From the NCBI GenBank assembly GCA_024291935.2, contig CM044309.1:98977628-99041627 (forward strand): a DNA stretch of 64,000 nucleotides, in the 5' to 3' direction. Within the stretch, counting starts at the first letter, position 1. Every line of letters begins with the position of its first letter. Shown here piece by piece: positions 8,993-19,162 of this stretch. The notes under the pieces are model-generated. The model had not been told where the DNA came from. It ran no database searches and saw only the letters and a list, made by a program, of their open reading frames with translations. This DNA is from Okapia johnstoni. Lineage: Eukaryota > Chordata > Mammalia > Artiodactyla > Giraffidae. Position numbers and translations under genes: made by a program.

Positions 8993-11900
8993 CAAATCAC
9001 TAAAAATGGGTTAGAGCAAAAAAAAAAAAAAAAGTTCTGAACTAGATGGCTTTAAGGGTCCCCTCTGTTTTATTAACCCATTAATCAACACTATTAGGCT
9101 ACGATCATTCAACTGGCTAGACTTTTCTTAATGTTTGCACATCTTTTTTGTTCAAAAGGCTATCTGGACACTTGGGATCATATATGCCACCCAATCAGGA
9201 TGTAATTTACCTGCCCCATTATCTATAATAAAAAGGTAAACTAGATGTTGTTTCCATGACTTGTTCTTTGTTAACATGAGCTGCGTTTCTGTGATTACTG
9301 TTTTCTTATCTAAACATTTCTCAAATATTTGTTTCATATCCATGCTTTTCACAAAGTTCCCAATGTACACACAGAAGAAGGTTTGCTCACCAGGAAGGAT
9401 CTGACCAAATGTCCTTACAGGAGCTTTTCCAGGGAAGTCAGTATGGATTCTTGAATTTATAAATTACTGTATGGGGAAGTAGCATGGAGTTGGCTCAGGG
9501 GACAGTGAAAGGCTTTGAGCTATATCTATTTAACACAACATGAAAAATGTTAATCTACAAAACCTTTTATGAGGCAGACTGAGTAACTTGGGTATTATTT
9601 GTTTTATTTTTAAGGCATATTTAGAGGTATTCTGCAAGGAAGAGAACATATTCTAAGACCTTAATTTTTACGTGCAACCATCATATATGCAAAGGAATAC
9701 TACATTCAATTCTGTTTTCGAGGTCATTTCATTCAAAGACAACAGCTGGAGATTCTGCTATTTTAAAAAGGCTTTAACAATTAACAGTATATTAAAAAAA
9801 AACACCGAGTGCAAAGATTTTATTTTACCCAGCAACCAAAAGGAGTTGTTCTATCAAAAGGAGTCAAAAGAGACTTCTTTTGACCCTGACCACAGGTTCC
9901 ATTTGTACTTCATTGTCCCAAATCTCTTGTCCTAAAAAGTCTTCACAGAGCGAACACCTTGGTAGCTTGTTCTATCACCTCTATTGCACTTTGTCCCATA
10001 AATTGGGTCAATATACTTCCTATTCTCAGCCTTTTCTTCTGACTCCACAGGATGCTGGCATCACTCCAAACCTGCCGGGTCCCAATCCTGGTTTTATAGA
10101 AATCAAAAAAAAAAAAAAATCAATGAGAGAAAAAAAAAATGTTTCTAGATAGCTCAGCTGACATAGCCACAGGCAGGACCTGGCTGGTGCAAGTCGGTAT
10201 TATTCACATGACCAGTCAGACAGAGACTTTGTTATTTCACAGCACACCTTGCCATCCACGTCTCTCAATTGTTGCAATCAGTGCTAGTGCTTCAGGGTGA
10301 AAACACATAAATAACAAATGTGGGCTAGCGCAGGTTCTGGCTGATGCTGGGAATACATACACAACAGCAGTACAGCCTGCCAGCATCTAAATCGACTAAT
10401 CAATTCTTGAATTTTTTTTTGCCTTTTCTTTCTTTTTTTGTTTATACTTTGCCAGCTAATAGATCGTGACCCATGAAATTACCTCTTTGAAAAGGAGCTT
10501 GCTCTAGGTAATACTTTTCTTCCTGAAAAGAAAATCTACTGACTATGGCATCATTGGGTGAGAGCCCCTAGCATGGGTTACTGCAAGGCAAGAGACAAAA
10601 GCGTAGAGTTATCTAGAAAGTAAGAAGGAGAGACTCCTTACTTTGAAGTAGGTGGACTCTTTAAAGGATGTTGGAAGCTACCTTCCCATGCAGTAGCCTA
10701 GGGAGGCTATAATGCATTCAAAGAACGTCACTCAGAATGGGAAAAATAAAAATATGAACCTATCCAACTTGGCATGAAAAACATAAATGGTTTTGAATAA
10801 TTGAAAGCAAGCAGACTTTACCATATTGCAGCCAAAACTCAAAGCAGCATGCTGGCTCCTGCTACATAGAAAAGCAATCTAGGGCATTATCTCCTATGTC
10901 TTCCCTTTAAAAAAACTCTAGCAAGAGGATTTGTGTTTTAAAGATCAATGCCAGATATGAGCACCATGAAGAATGAGTAGGCATATCTTAAAGTGTTGAA
11001 GAGGCAGGTTTTGACGAGAAAATAAACCTATTCATAATTTGAAATCCTGTCTTTCCTCTGTTTGTGCCAAGTAACAGGCTTTGTCATCCATTACAGAAGC
11101 ACAGGATGTTTAAATGTTAAAGGAGCAAGAGGAAAAGGAGTTTGCTAGAGGCAATTCCATTTTTATAATCTGTTTTAAAAGTAAGAAGAGCCTCATTTTA
11201 ATAACAGAATGAAATACCCATTTTCACCAAAAACAGTAGAATTTTATGGCTTTGTTTCACTATGCTAACCTCACCCAAATCAGTTGTTATTTCCTACCAC
11301 TGCACTGCAGCACAATCCAGACTTTGTACAAAATATAACATACATTTTCCTGATGCATGATGTCCAAATTAGAGTCACAATTTGACAGCAGTTTAAGTCA
11401 TACAACCAAGTAGGTTTCCTTTCTAAACAGAAATTTTGTCAGCTTCACAAGGTAAGAGGAAAACTATAAAAACAATTGGTGAAGAAATAACAAGAGCTGA
11501 TGGGTCGTCACTAGGACACAGATTGTTTGGAATAAAAGGTTAATTCCATCAACAGAAAAATTACAATCAGAGAAGAAACGGCTGTAATCAAACAGAAGTA
11601 GGTAGGAGGGACAACACATATTGGAAAGTAATAGGAAACTGAATGGAAGTGGGACAACTTCAGATAAAGACCTGCTATTTAATAAGACCAGAGAAGAGAA
11701 CGTATGACCAATAAATTCCAATTTGATTAAGAAAGTTATAAGCATCGGGAGAGGAGAAAGAAGATGGCTCTCTACTGATTGTGGAAGGGGCATTTGTTGA
11801 CTGAGTAGCCTCTGAGCCTGTCAAGTGCTCTAGGCAAAACAAAACACTTCATCACACCTCCTTTTTCTCTCTTACGTGTCCAAATGCCATCCACTCCCAC

Positions 11901-12846
11901 TTTCTATAGATGCTTCCTCTACAAAGAGTGACAAGGCTCATGTCTGAAAGCTAAGCAGATGAAATCTAGATGTAGAAGAGTCCATCACGAGCAGTAAAAT
12001 AAACCAGGTTTTCTCCTTTGATGAATCACTTGTTTCATCTATTTACTGAAATGGAGTCACCTCTCAACACTTCCCCTAGAGCAGGAGGGTGCCCATCAGC
12101 CTGGGCCCAACACTGTCTAACAATACAACTTGGGTCACTCCCTAAAGTGGGCAGCAAAGTGTCCCAGTGCAAGGTGGGGCCATATCTAAATCACTGAAGA
12201 TGATATTTCAAACCTTACAGGCCTATCACACAATTGCACCCTAAGGATATGGCTGTTTCATAGGTTGATAAAGTTCAGCTAGCATCTATAATTAGCTCCA
12301 TCACATCTCATTTTCACTTTCATTCCATGAGGAGAAGCCATCCAAGACTGAAGTTCAGAAAGGAGAAAAATTATAAAGAAATTCATATTCATTGTGGCTT
12401 ATTTTTACACTTGCAAAAGTTGAATTTACACAACTAATGGATCTAAAGGAGTTATCTTATTTGTCTTATAGGGTTCTTAAAATATTATGAGTTGGTTTCC
12501 TTATTATATAAATAATGCCAAGTGAAAGAAAAGAATATTTAGTATGAATTTAGAGATTTTTTTTCGACTTGACATAGCAGAAAAGTCACAATCTATAAAA
12601 AAGAAATTTTACTGTAGGTTTTAGTTGTTGTTAATCTCATTATTCTCTTTATCATCAACTAATTTCATTAAGAATTTAGAAGAAGGTCTATTAAATGGGG
12701 TCATTATACTTCAGACTAGATCAGTTGGTTTCATAATATGATATTTAGAAAAATACCTTTTAATTAACTAACTAATTAACTGGTCACTCCATGAAGCCTC
12801 AGGATTTCTGCCACTTACATAATTTTCTATGAACTCATTTTTCTTA
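8993..12846. other. 3.9-kb stretch with almost no visible repeats
   Basis: The longest interval in the window where I recognise no SINE or LINE. It holds an A-run at 9019-9035, A-rich runs near 10104-10138 and an 8-bp inverted repeat (gtcaaaag / cttttgac, 9863-9884). A 109-codon minus-strand open frame at 11464-11793 is hydrophobic with no recognisable domain. No coding gene can be supported. Constrained noncoding DNA is possible but cannot be judged from one sequence. Confidence 0.5.
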
Positions 12847-12857
12847 TTCTAAAGCTT

Positions 12858-13598
12858 CAGTTCAGTTCAGTCGCTCAGTCGTGTCAGACTCTTTGCGACC
12901 CCATGGACAGCAGCATGCCAGGCCTCCCTGACCATCACCAACTCCCAGAGTTTACTAAAACTCATGTCCATTGAGTCAGTGATACCATCCAACCATCTCA
13001 TCCTCTGTCGTCCCCTTTTCCTCCCACCTTCAATCTTTCCCAGCATCAGGGTCTTTTCAAATGAGTCACTTCTTCGCATCAGGTGGCCAAACTATTGGAG
13101 TTTCAGCTTCAGCATCAGCCCTTCCAATGAATATTCAGGACTGATCTCCTTTAGGATGGACTGGTTGGATCTCCTTGTAGTCCAAGAGACTCTCAAGAGT
13201 CTTCTCCAACACCACAGTTCAAAAGCATCAATTCTTCGGCGCTCAGCTTTCTTTACAGTCCAACTCTCACATTCATACATGACTATTGGAAAAACCATAG
13301 CCTTGACTAGATGGACCTTTGTTGGCAAAGTAATGTCTCTGTTTTTTAATATGCTGTCTAGGTGGATCATAACTTTTCTTCCAAGGAGCAAGTGTCTTTT
13401 AATTTCATGGCTGCAGTCACCATCTGCAGTGATTTTGGAGCCCCCCAAAATAAAGTTCATCATTGTTTCCACTGTTTCCCCATCTATTTGCCATGAAGTG
13501 ATTGGACCAGATGCCATGATCTTAGTTTTCTGAATGTTGAGTTTTAAGCCAGCTTTTTCACTCTCCTCTTTCATTTTCATCAAGAGGCTATTTTGTTC
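12858..13598 (-). mobile_element. BovB LINE, 5'-truncated
   Basis: Inverted BovB 3' end (cagttcagttcagtcgctca) through the C-terminal and palm-proximal region to catcaagaggcta. An 11-bp target duplication, ttctaaagctt, at 12847-12857 and 13599-13609 gives a 741-bp insertion. The minus-strand sense frame is open from 13583 down to about 13092 (163 codons, including the conserved cysteine-rich CESWTVKKAERRRIDAFELW stretch) and then shifts. The 189-codon plus-strand frame is antisense. Confidence 0.93.
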
Positions 13599-13609
13599 TT
13601 CTAAAGCTT

Positions 13610-14432
13610 AAGCCCTTCCAATTTCAAACCTTTACGTAGTGAACCACAGCTATAATATTTGATTAGGTAGGTGGATTGACATTTCCATTTTTTACCAATA
13701 TTTCCATCAAAAGTAGTATACTCATGTCAGGGATGATTAAAACACAGATATTACCTTTCCACACTGTCATTTCTCTGTGATTATTTGATTTGATGTGAGC
13801 TGTAAACCAGATAACAATGGATCTAAGATCAATATCAGTTTGTGTCTCAAATGTGCATTATGCTATATATTTGTGTGAACTATCTAGGAACATGAAGAGA
13901 AAAAAAGTGAGCAGTCTGTGTGAATTCAGATGTGCAGATAAGATGGATTGAGATGTGCAAAAGATTTATTGGGGAGGAGAGAACATGATGCAGGTCTGAC
14001 ACCTGTGAAAGGAGAAAGATGAGGGAAGGTGATTGGATAGAAGGAATTCCCAACTGTAACAGAGTTTCAAAAGTTTCAGCAAGGTTGATGGGAACTCCTC
14101 AAGTCAAAGTTACTCATAAAAGCAGTCCTGTATCTCATAGGAAGGGGCTGCCATAGTAACCTCACTCTGCTCAGTCATTGGCTGGGAGCAGCCCACCAGG
14201 AAGTACAGTCTCAAGGCAAACATCATGAGGGAGCCAGTGGGGCGGCTGCTAGTGTTGTCAGTCACTTATGCTCCAGCAACGAGATTTGATGGGTATATTT
14301 TCATGGACACCATAGTTAGTGTAACTTTGCAACATTCCATTTTAGCTCAAATAAGAGATTGGCTAAATCACTGTCTTCAATCCATTTAAAACATAAGTAA
14401 TACCAAGGATGTATAATGGAGATTCATTTCTT
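13610..14432. other. unassigned sequence
   Basis: No gene. 13965-14290 (agatttattggggaggaga onward) has the look of a diverged old repeat, but I cannot name the family. Confidence 0.4.
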
Positions 14433-14570
14433 TCATAAACTTTTAATAAGCACATACAATAAGCAGTTACTAAGCCAGTTGCCATGGATAGAAAAGTTAT
14501 TAAAACACAATACCAGCCTCAAGGAACCTGCACATACAGTTTTACATGACAGAAAACAATAAACAGCAGA
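14433..14570 (-). mobile_element. L2 LINE fragment (weak)
   Basis: Diverged inverse L2 3' end: an aataagcacatacaataagc-type start, gccatggatagaaaagttat and agcctcaaggaacctgcaca in the expected order. Confidence 0.45.
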
Positions 14571-15024
14571 TGTGCATTGCATGCTAAAAACAAATAAAAT
14601 ATATTCTATCATAACATGGGAATCCTTTAACATGCTTATGACATTCACCCAATGAAACATTTAATAAAACACTTGAATAAGAAGAAAAGAAAACAGTTAT
14701 GTCAGCCATTTTCTAAAACCAGGCAGTAAAGCAAATGATACAATATAGAAAAATTAGTAGATTCATTTTTCAACTTAGAGCATTTCTATTAAAACTATTT
14801 AACATTCTGCAAATGATACAAAAATGTTTTATAGTTAATGAGTTATTTTCTGTTAATTAGGTCTGCTTATAACAATATGTGATCTCAGCTTTCTTTTTCC
14901 CTTAATTTTAACCATGTTTCGGAAAAGCTAGAAATTCCATGATTTCAAGTGATAATACCTTACACTTTTAAGAATTAGGATTATAAAAATTTATTCTTAA
15001 GGATGAAAGTCACCCCAAGAATTA

Positions 15025-15240
15025 TTCATTGAATATCAATTTTTTGCCATATACTTATTGAGATATTAGAGATATAGCAGTGAAGAAAACAGGTAAAATT
15101 CCTACCTTCATGAAGTTTACATTCCTGTTGGGGGGTGACAATAAAGAGATACAATAAACAAGATAAAAAAACTATAACATGATAGAAATAACCCTGCTAA
15201 GGAGAACAAGAAAGCAGAAAAAGGGAGGGTAGAAATTTAG
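15025..15240 (-). mobile_element. L2 LINE 3' fragment
   Basis: Reads as the inverse of the L2 3' end: agatatagcagtgaagaaaa, ttcctaccttcatgaagttt, acattcctgttggggggtga. A fainter L2-like patch follows at about 15340-15440. Confidence 0.65.
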
Positions 15241-15459
15241 AGGTGTGAAGATGTAAGTAATAGAATTTTACATAGATGGAGCAAGAATGAAAACTTTATT
15301 GAATTACAGTAATAATAATGAATTATAAAAATTTTATTTGTTTTTCTCCAACAAGCGTTTTTGGTAGGTACCAGGTAATGTGAACCCAGAAATGAATAAA
15401 TCAGTATCACCACCCTCACACTGACCATTAAGTAGAGAGAGAATGTCAACAATCAGTAA

Positions 15460-16490
15460 TTACATTCCAAAAAAAGCTAATACATGAGCTAAAAATAAAA
15501 TATCAAAGTGTCTTTATTTTCATATTTCTAAATAAACTGGTAATGAAAATGTTGATAGATTTCACCTTATAAACAAAAGCTGAAGCCTTCTGATATCAAA
15601 TAAACCAGTAATTGGCAAAGTGATGATGCCAGCAGTATAGTTTTTTAAATATTCCCCCCCAAACTTTCCTAAATAATAAATCAGGGGTATTAAAGAAAAC
15701 AAACAAAACTTTGGAGAATATCCTCTAAAAAACGAGCTACAAGGGATTCTCATGAACTTCAGGATAGGCATGACTGAGGCCCTTGCACCAACAGCTGTGT
15801 GCCCTGCACAGTATAATAATTGTGCGGTTGGAGAACTGAAGAGTGAAAAAGTGAGACCCACTTGTACCACAAGCCGTGAGAACCAAATCTTACTCCAAAA
15901 CCATCACAACCAAAATGAGACAACCCTACAGAAGCAGAGACGAAAGGATCTGGGAACAACTCAAAGGTCCTTACAGGATACAAGATTCACAGAGAACAAA
16001 TAGAGCTTATGATCGTGAGCAGACCAAACACAGCTTTGTCAAGGTAAGCCCTTGAGAAATACAGGACAAATACTCATTTTCAGAAGTGAAAAAGCTTCCT
16101 CTCAAGGAACACTATTGGAAATACATGCTAAAGTAAGTGGAAGCGGAACCTTGAGGGTAAAAAAGAGAGTGAAGCTTCAGACAGAGGGTGGGGGCAACCC
16201 AAGGAGGAAGCTGGTCCTGAAAAGAAGTATAAAAAGGCAAAATTATGAGGCTAAATCTGACAGGTCTACATAGCTCAGAGTTGAAGGACGCAGTTGAAGG
16301 CAGAAAATACTTCTGATGAACATACACCCATAAAAAACAGAAAAGCAGCTACAAAAAGCCCCCCCCCGCCTTTTTCTTTTTACTATTTTGCATAACAACC
16401 AAAAGAAATTCTCAACCGAAGCAGCTCTCCACAAGAACATCTTCCTAATAGCCTATGAAAATCCAAAATACTGAAATATGGGTGGGGGAG
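15460..16490. other. unassigned sequence with short open frames
   Basis: 15745-16045 has overlapping frames on both strands (83 codons plus, 74 minus) with no recognised domain. C-runs lie at 15653-15660 and near 16360. It may be an old repeat or a decayed retrocopy; nothing firm. Confidence 0.35.
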
Positions 16491-16492
16491 CT

Positions 16493-16530
16493 CACAGGCT
16501 ATATAGTCTTTCACAGGCTATACAGTCTTT
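16493..16530. repeat. 19-bp tandem repeat, two copies
   Basis: cacaggctatatagtcttt followed directly by cacaggctatacagtcttt, one mismatch. Confidence 0.9.
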
Positions 16531-16592
16531 CAGTCTGAAAAATAAATAGACATGACAACAAATGTACACACAGAAATGACCCTTCATGGCTG

Positions 16593-16612
16593 CTGCTGCT
16601 GCTGCTAAGTCA
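16593..16612 (-). mobile_element. 20-nt SINE-tail micro-insertion
   Basis: The 20 nt ctgctgctgctgctaagtca match the extreme 3' end of a Bov-tA subfamily (inverse of a tgacttag-cagcag tail). They lie between perfect 11-bp direct repeats, cttcatggctg, at 16582-16592 and 16613-16623. Confidence 0.7.
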
Positions 16613-16623
16613 CTTCATGGCTG

Positions 16624-17114
16624 GAGTATTTTAAAAGGCAAATAGTAAGAAACTCAAAATTGAATGACAGAGAAATATTACCCTAATGTTAGGCAGTAAT
16701 TTTAAATTAAATGTACAAAGACTTGGGAAAATGCACCACAGCTTTAGGTTCTTTCAAATTATCATGAGACAGTTGTAAAATGTTTATTCTGCTAACCAAT
16801 TTTATTAATATAGAATATTCCACAGTTCTCTATTTCATAAACAAAATATGCATTGGGGTATCCCTGAGAATGTCTCTGTGCCCTTCCTTAAAATATAAAC
16901 CATCTCTACTCATTATTTTACAAGAAGTTGCATTTTTACTTAAATAAGTAATAAACTATATTCTCTTTGCTAAAAACACAACAGGACAGGACAATACCTA
17001 GCATATGAAGCATAACATAAAGCCTCATTTGCCACCACAACAGACCCTATTCCTTTTCTCAGAGGAAATCAGAGGGTGAATCCTTCTATTCAACTTTCCA
17101 CAAACTTCATATAA
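16624..17114. other. unique AT-rich sequence
   Basis: No family or gene recognised. Confidence 0.45.
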
Positions 17115-17250
17115 ATGCAAAATACACACATATAGATATATGTTTGCATATGTTACATATGAGAATGGTACATATGACTTATCTATATACTCATATATAT
17201 GTATACATGTACACATATACACAACACACTCACACACATAGACAGGAAAA
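17115..17250. repeat. degenerate TA/CA-rich microsatellite
   Basis: Interrupted runs of catata, tatatg and cacaca motifs; low-complexity sequence. Confidence 0.8.
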
Positions 17251-17289
17251 TATATTTACACCAACCCAGTGATATCTTCATGTAAAACT

Positions 17290-18025
17290 TCTGTCCGTTT
17301 TCAAAGACTTCACTAATTTATATCCCATCAACAATGTTTGCTCACATTCTGGCCAAACATAGTTCTCATCAATTACTTCAAATTTGTCAACTTTATGAAA
17401 GAAAAGTGTCTTTAGTATTTTAATTTGCATTTAGAAGGGTATTCAGTTTCAAATGTTTATCATCCATTTGTGTACCTTCAACAATTGCCTGTTCATATCC
17501 ATTATTCATTTTCCTGTTTATCTTTTACTTTAGATTAATAGTAGCCCTGTATATTTATACTTATTTATCCATTATCTATTGATGTGTGGCCAATATTTTT
17601 TCCTTATTATTTTTGAGATATTTTTAATAGAAATTTTAAATTTTGTATTAAAAAACTGCCAGTCATTTTTAAGGCTTTTGTGTTTTGTGGTTTTTAATGA
17701 AGAAATTTTACTGTTATGTTAAAAAATAACTGAATTATCTTCTCTTATTATTTTGTTTATGTACAACATTATCTTTTCAACTTCTCGCATATAGTTTCTA
17801 GAGAAATACTATTTTTTCTGGATTTTTTCACTTGTTGCCACGCAGTTTATCCACTATTTTTAGATAGTGCTTTAATCACGTCAATATCGATAAATAAAAC
17901 CATTCCAATTTCTAATTTTAAAAGGATGTATTCCATGTTTCACTAGATCAGATTTGCCAAAGTTAAATGTATTTTATCGATATTTTTAAAACACCAGCTT
18001 TTAGTTTTAAGGGCAAATTAACTCT
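17290..18025 (-). mobile_element. old L1 LINE (L1M-type), inverse
   Basis: Diverged but ordered L1 landmarks on the inverse strand: tatcccatcaacaatg, gtattttaatttgcattt, aattttaaattttg, aaggcttttgtgtttt and aaaacaccagcttttagttt. L1-like T-rich sequence seems to resume after the GC-rich block (about 19165-19420). Confidence 0.55.
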
Positions 18026-18038
18026 AAAAACAGTTCAG

Positions 18039-19155
18039 GGGCTGGCCCTGCGCCCTGGAGGGAAAGCGGGGTCGCAGCGCCTTTTCCCGGAAGCAGAGGG
18101 GCGGGAAGCGGCGGCAGGAAGGAGATGGTCCCCATGATCCTGAATTCAAGTCTGGACCAGCGCTACCGCTTGGGGCAGGTCTCGGGCCTTTCCGCAGTGT
18201 CACCAGAACAGGTGCCTCTCTGGCTGACGATCACCCGAAACCATGAAAGGTCGAGTGGACGGACACGGAAAAGCTGGAGAAGATGAGGAATCACGAACAA
18301 AAAGAAGAAACAGTCCCCTCAGGCCTGGCTGTTACTCCCGAAAACTTACCAAACTCCCGCTCAGTTAGCCTTCAGACGCCAGGCAAATGGCACATGACGG
18401 GACGCTCATGTGGCAAACTCAGGGCAGCACGCGCCAGGCTGGATAACGTGACCGGAATGGAGGTCAGCACCCGCGGGCTGTCCTCCCACCAGCGGTCCAT
18501 CCGGGCGACAAACTCCGCACACACCGGCAGCCTTCTGCAACTGCCCCTTCTCGAGGCTTCGACGGAGAGGCCGGCCTGTCCAGGCCGGTGTCTGTGCAGG
18601 AAGCTCCCAGGTGGTGTGTGAGTGGGCAGGACCGGAAACGAGACTCACGTTTCTGGAGTTCTCCAACCGCTTTGGAGCGTCTGAAAAAGAGAGCTGTGAC
18701 TCAAGCAGAAGCTTTAAGCATTGTTGGAAAGCAGCCGGTAGCAGCCGGCTTGTGCTTAGTCCTCGAAGCCTTCTGTAATTCCACACTTGCCCCTAGGAGC
18801 CGGCTGACCTTTTTATGCGGAAAGAAAACAGCTTTGGCAGACCAAGGGGTTTCCCCAGCAGAGCCTCGGGTCTCCTCGCAACTGTCATGGGCAGGTGAGT
18901 GTTCTTGCTTCGCAACTGCCTTGCGCAGCTATGGATGAAGTCACTTGTTGCTTTCACAAGCAGCCAGAGTAGTGACGTAGCCAAGATCCTTTTTTTGTTT
19001 GTTTGTTTCTGGCTTGATCCTGATCTTGAGCTAAATTTAGAATCGCCTACACAGGCTGATCGCATGGAGAAGGAGAGCAGATGAGTGGCTGGTGATGGTT
19101 GACCCGTGTTTATCGTCCAAGCCCAGATACCCAGTGAAGCTATAATTTAAACAAA
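18039..19155. other. isolated CpG-rich block, possible retrocopy or orphan CpG-island promoter
   Basis: By hand count 18041-18690 contains about 44 CpG dinucleotides at clearly above 50% GC, unlike the AT-rich, CpG-poor DNA on both sides. 18060-18120 resembles a GC-rich 5' leader (gaggggcgggaagcggcggc). Open frames with unusual content follow: plus strand 18283-18621 (112 codons) and 18588-18938 (116 codons), and minus strand 18406-18786 (126 codons); I recognise no protein family in any of them. A strong donor-like site, caggtgagtg, lies near 18893. The edges show a weak shared agttcag (18032-18038 and 19156-19162) with an A-rich right end, as a retrocopy might leave. Strand is unresolved. 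Confidence 0.6.
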
Positions 19156-19162
19156 AGTTCAG

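Noticed and set aside
9863..9884. 8-bp inverted repeat with 6-nt loop as a transcription terminator or small RNA
   Set aside because: Short palindromes of this size are expected by chance in 64 kb, and intrinsic terminators do not apply in this genome.
11464..11793. 109-codon hydrophobic minus-strand frame as a small membrane protein
   Set aside because: Leucine/phenylalanine richness follows from the A-rich plus strand; no start context, homologue or neighbouring exon signals seen.
12964..13533. 189-codon plus-strand open frame
   Set aside because: Antisense shadow of the minus-strand BovB at 12858-13598.
18039..19155. CpG-rich block as bacterial or vector contamination
   Set aside because: The frames are short and broken, composition is mammalian CpG-island-like, a splice-donor-like site is present, and the edges blend into old L1-like DNA.
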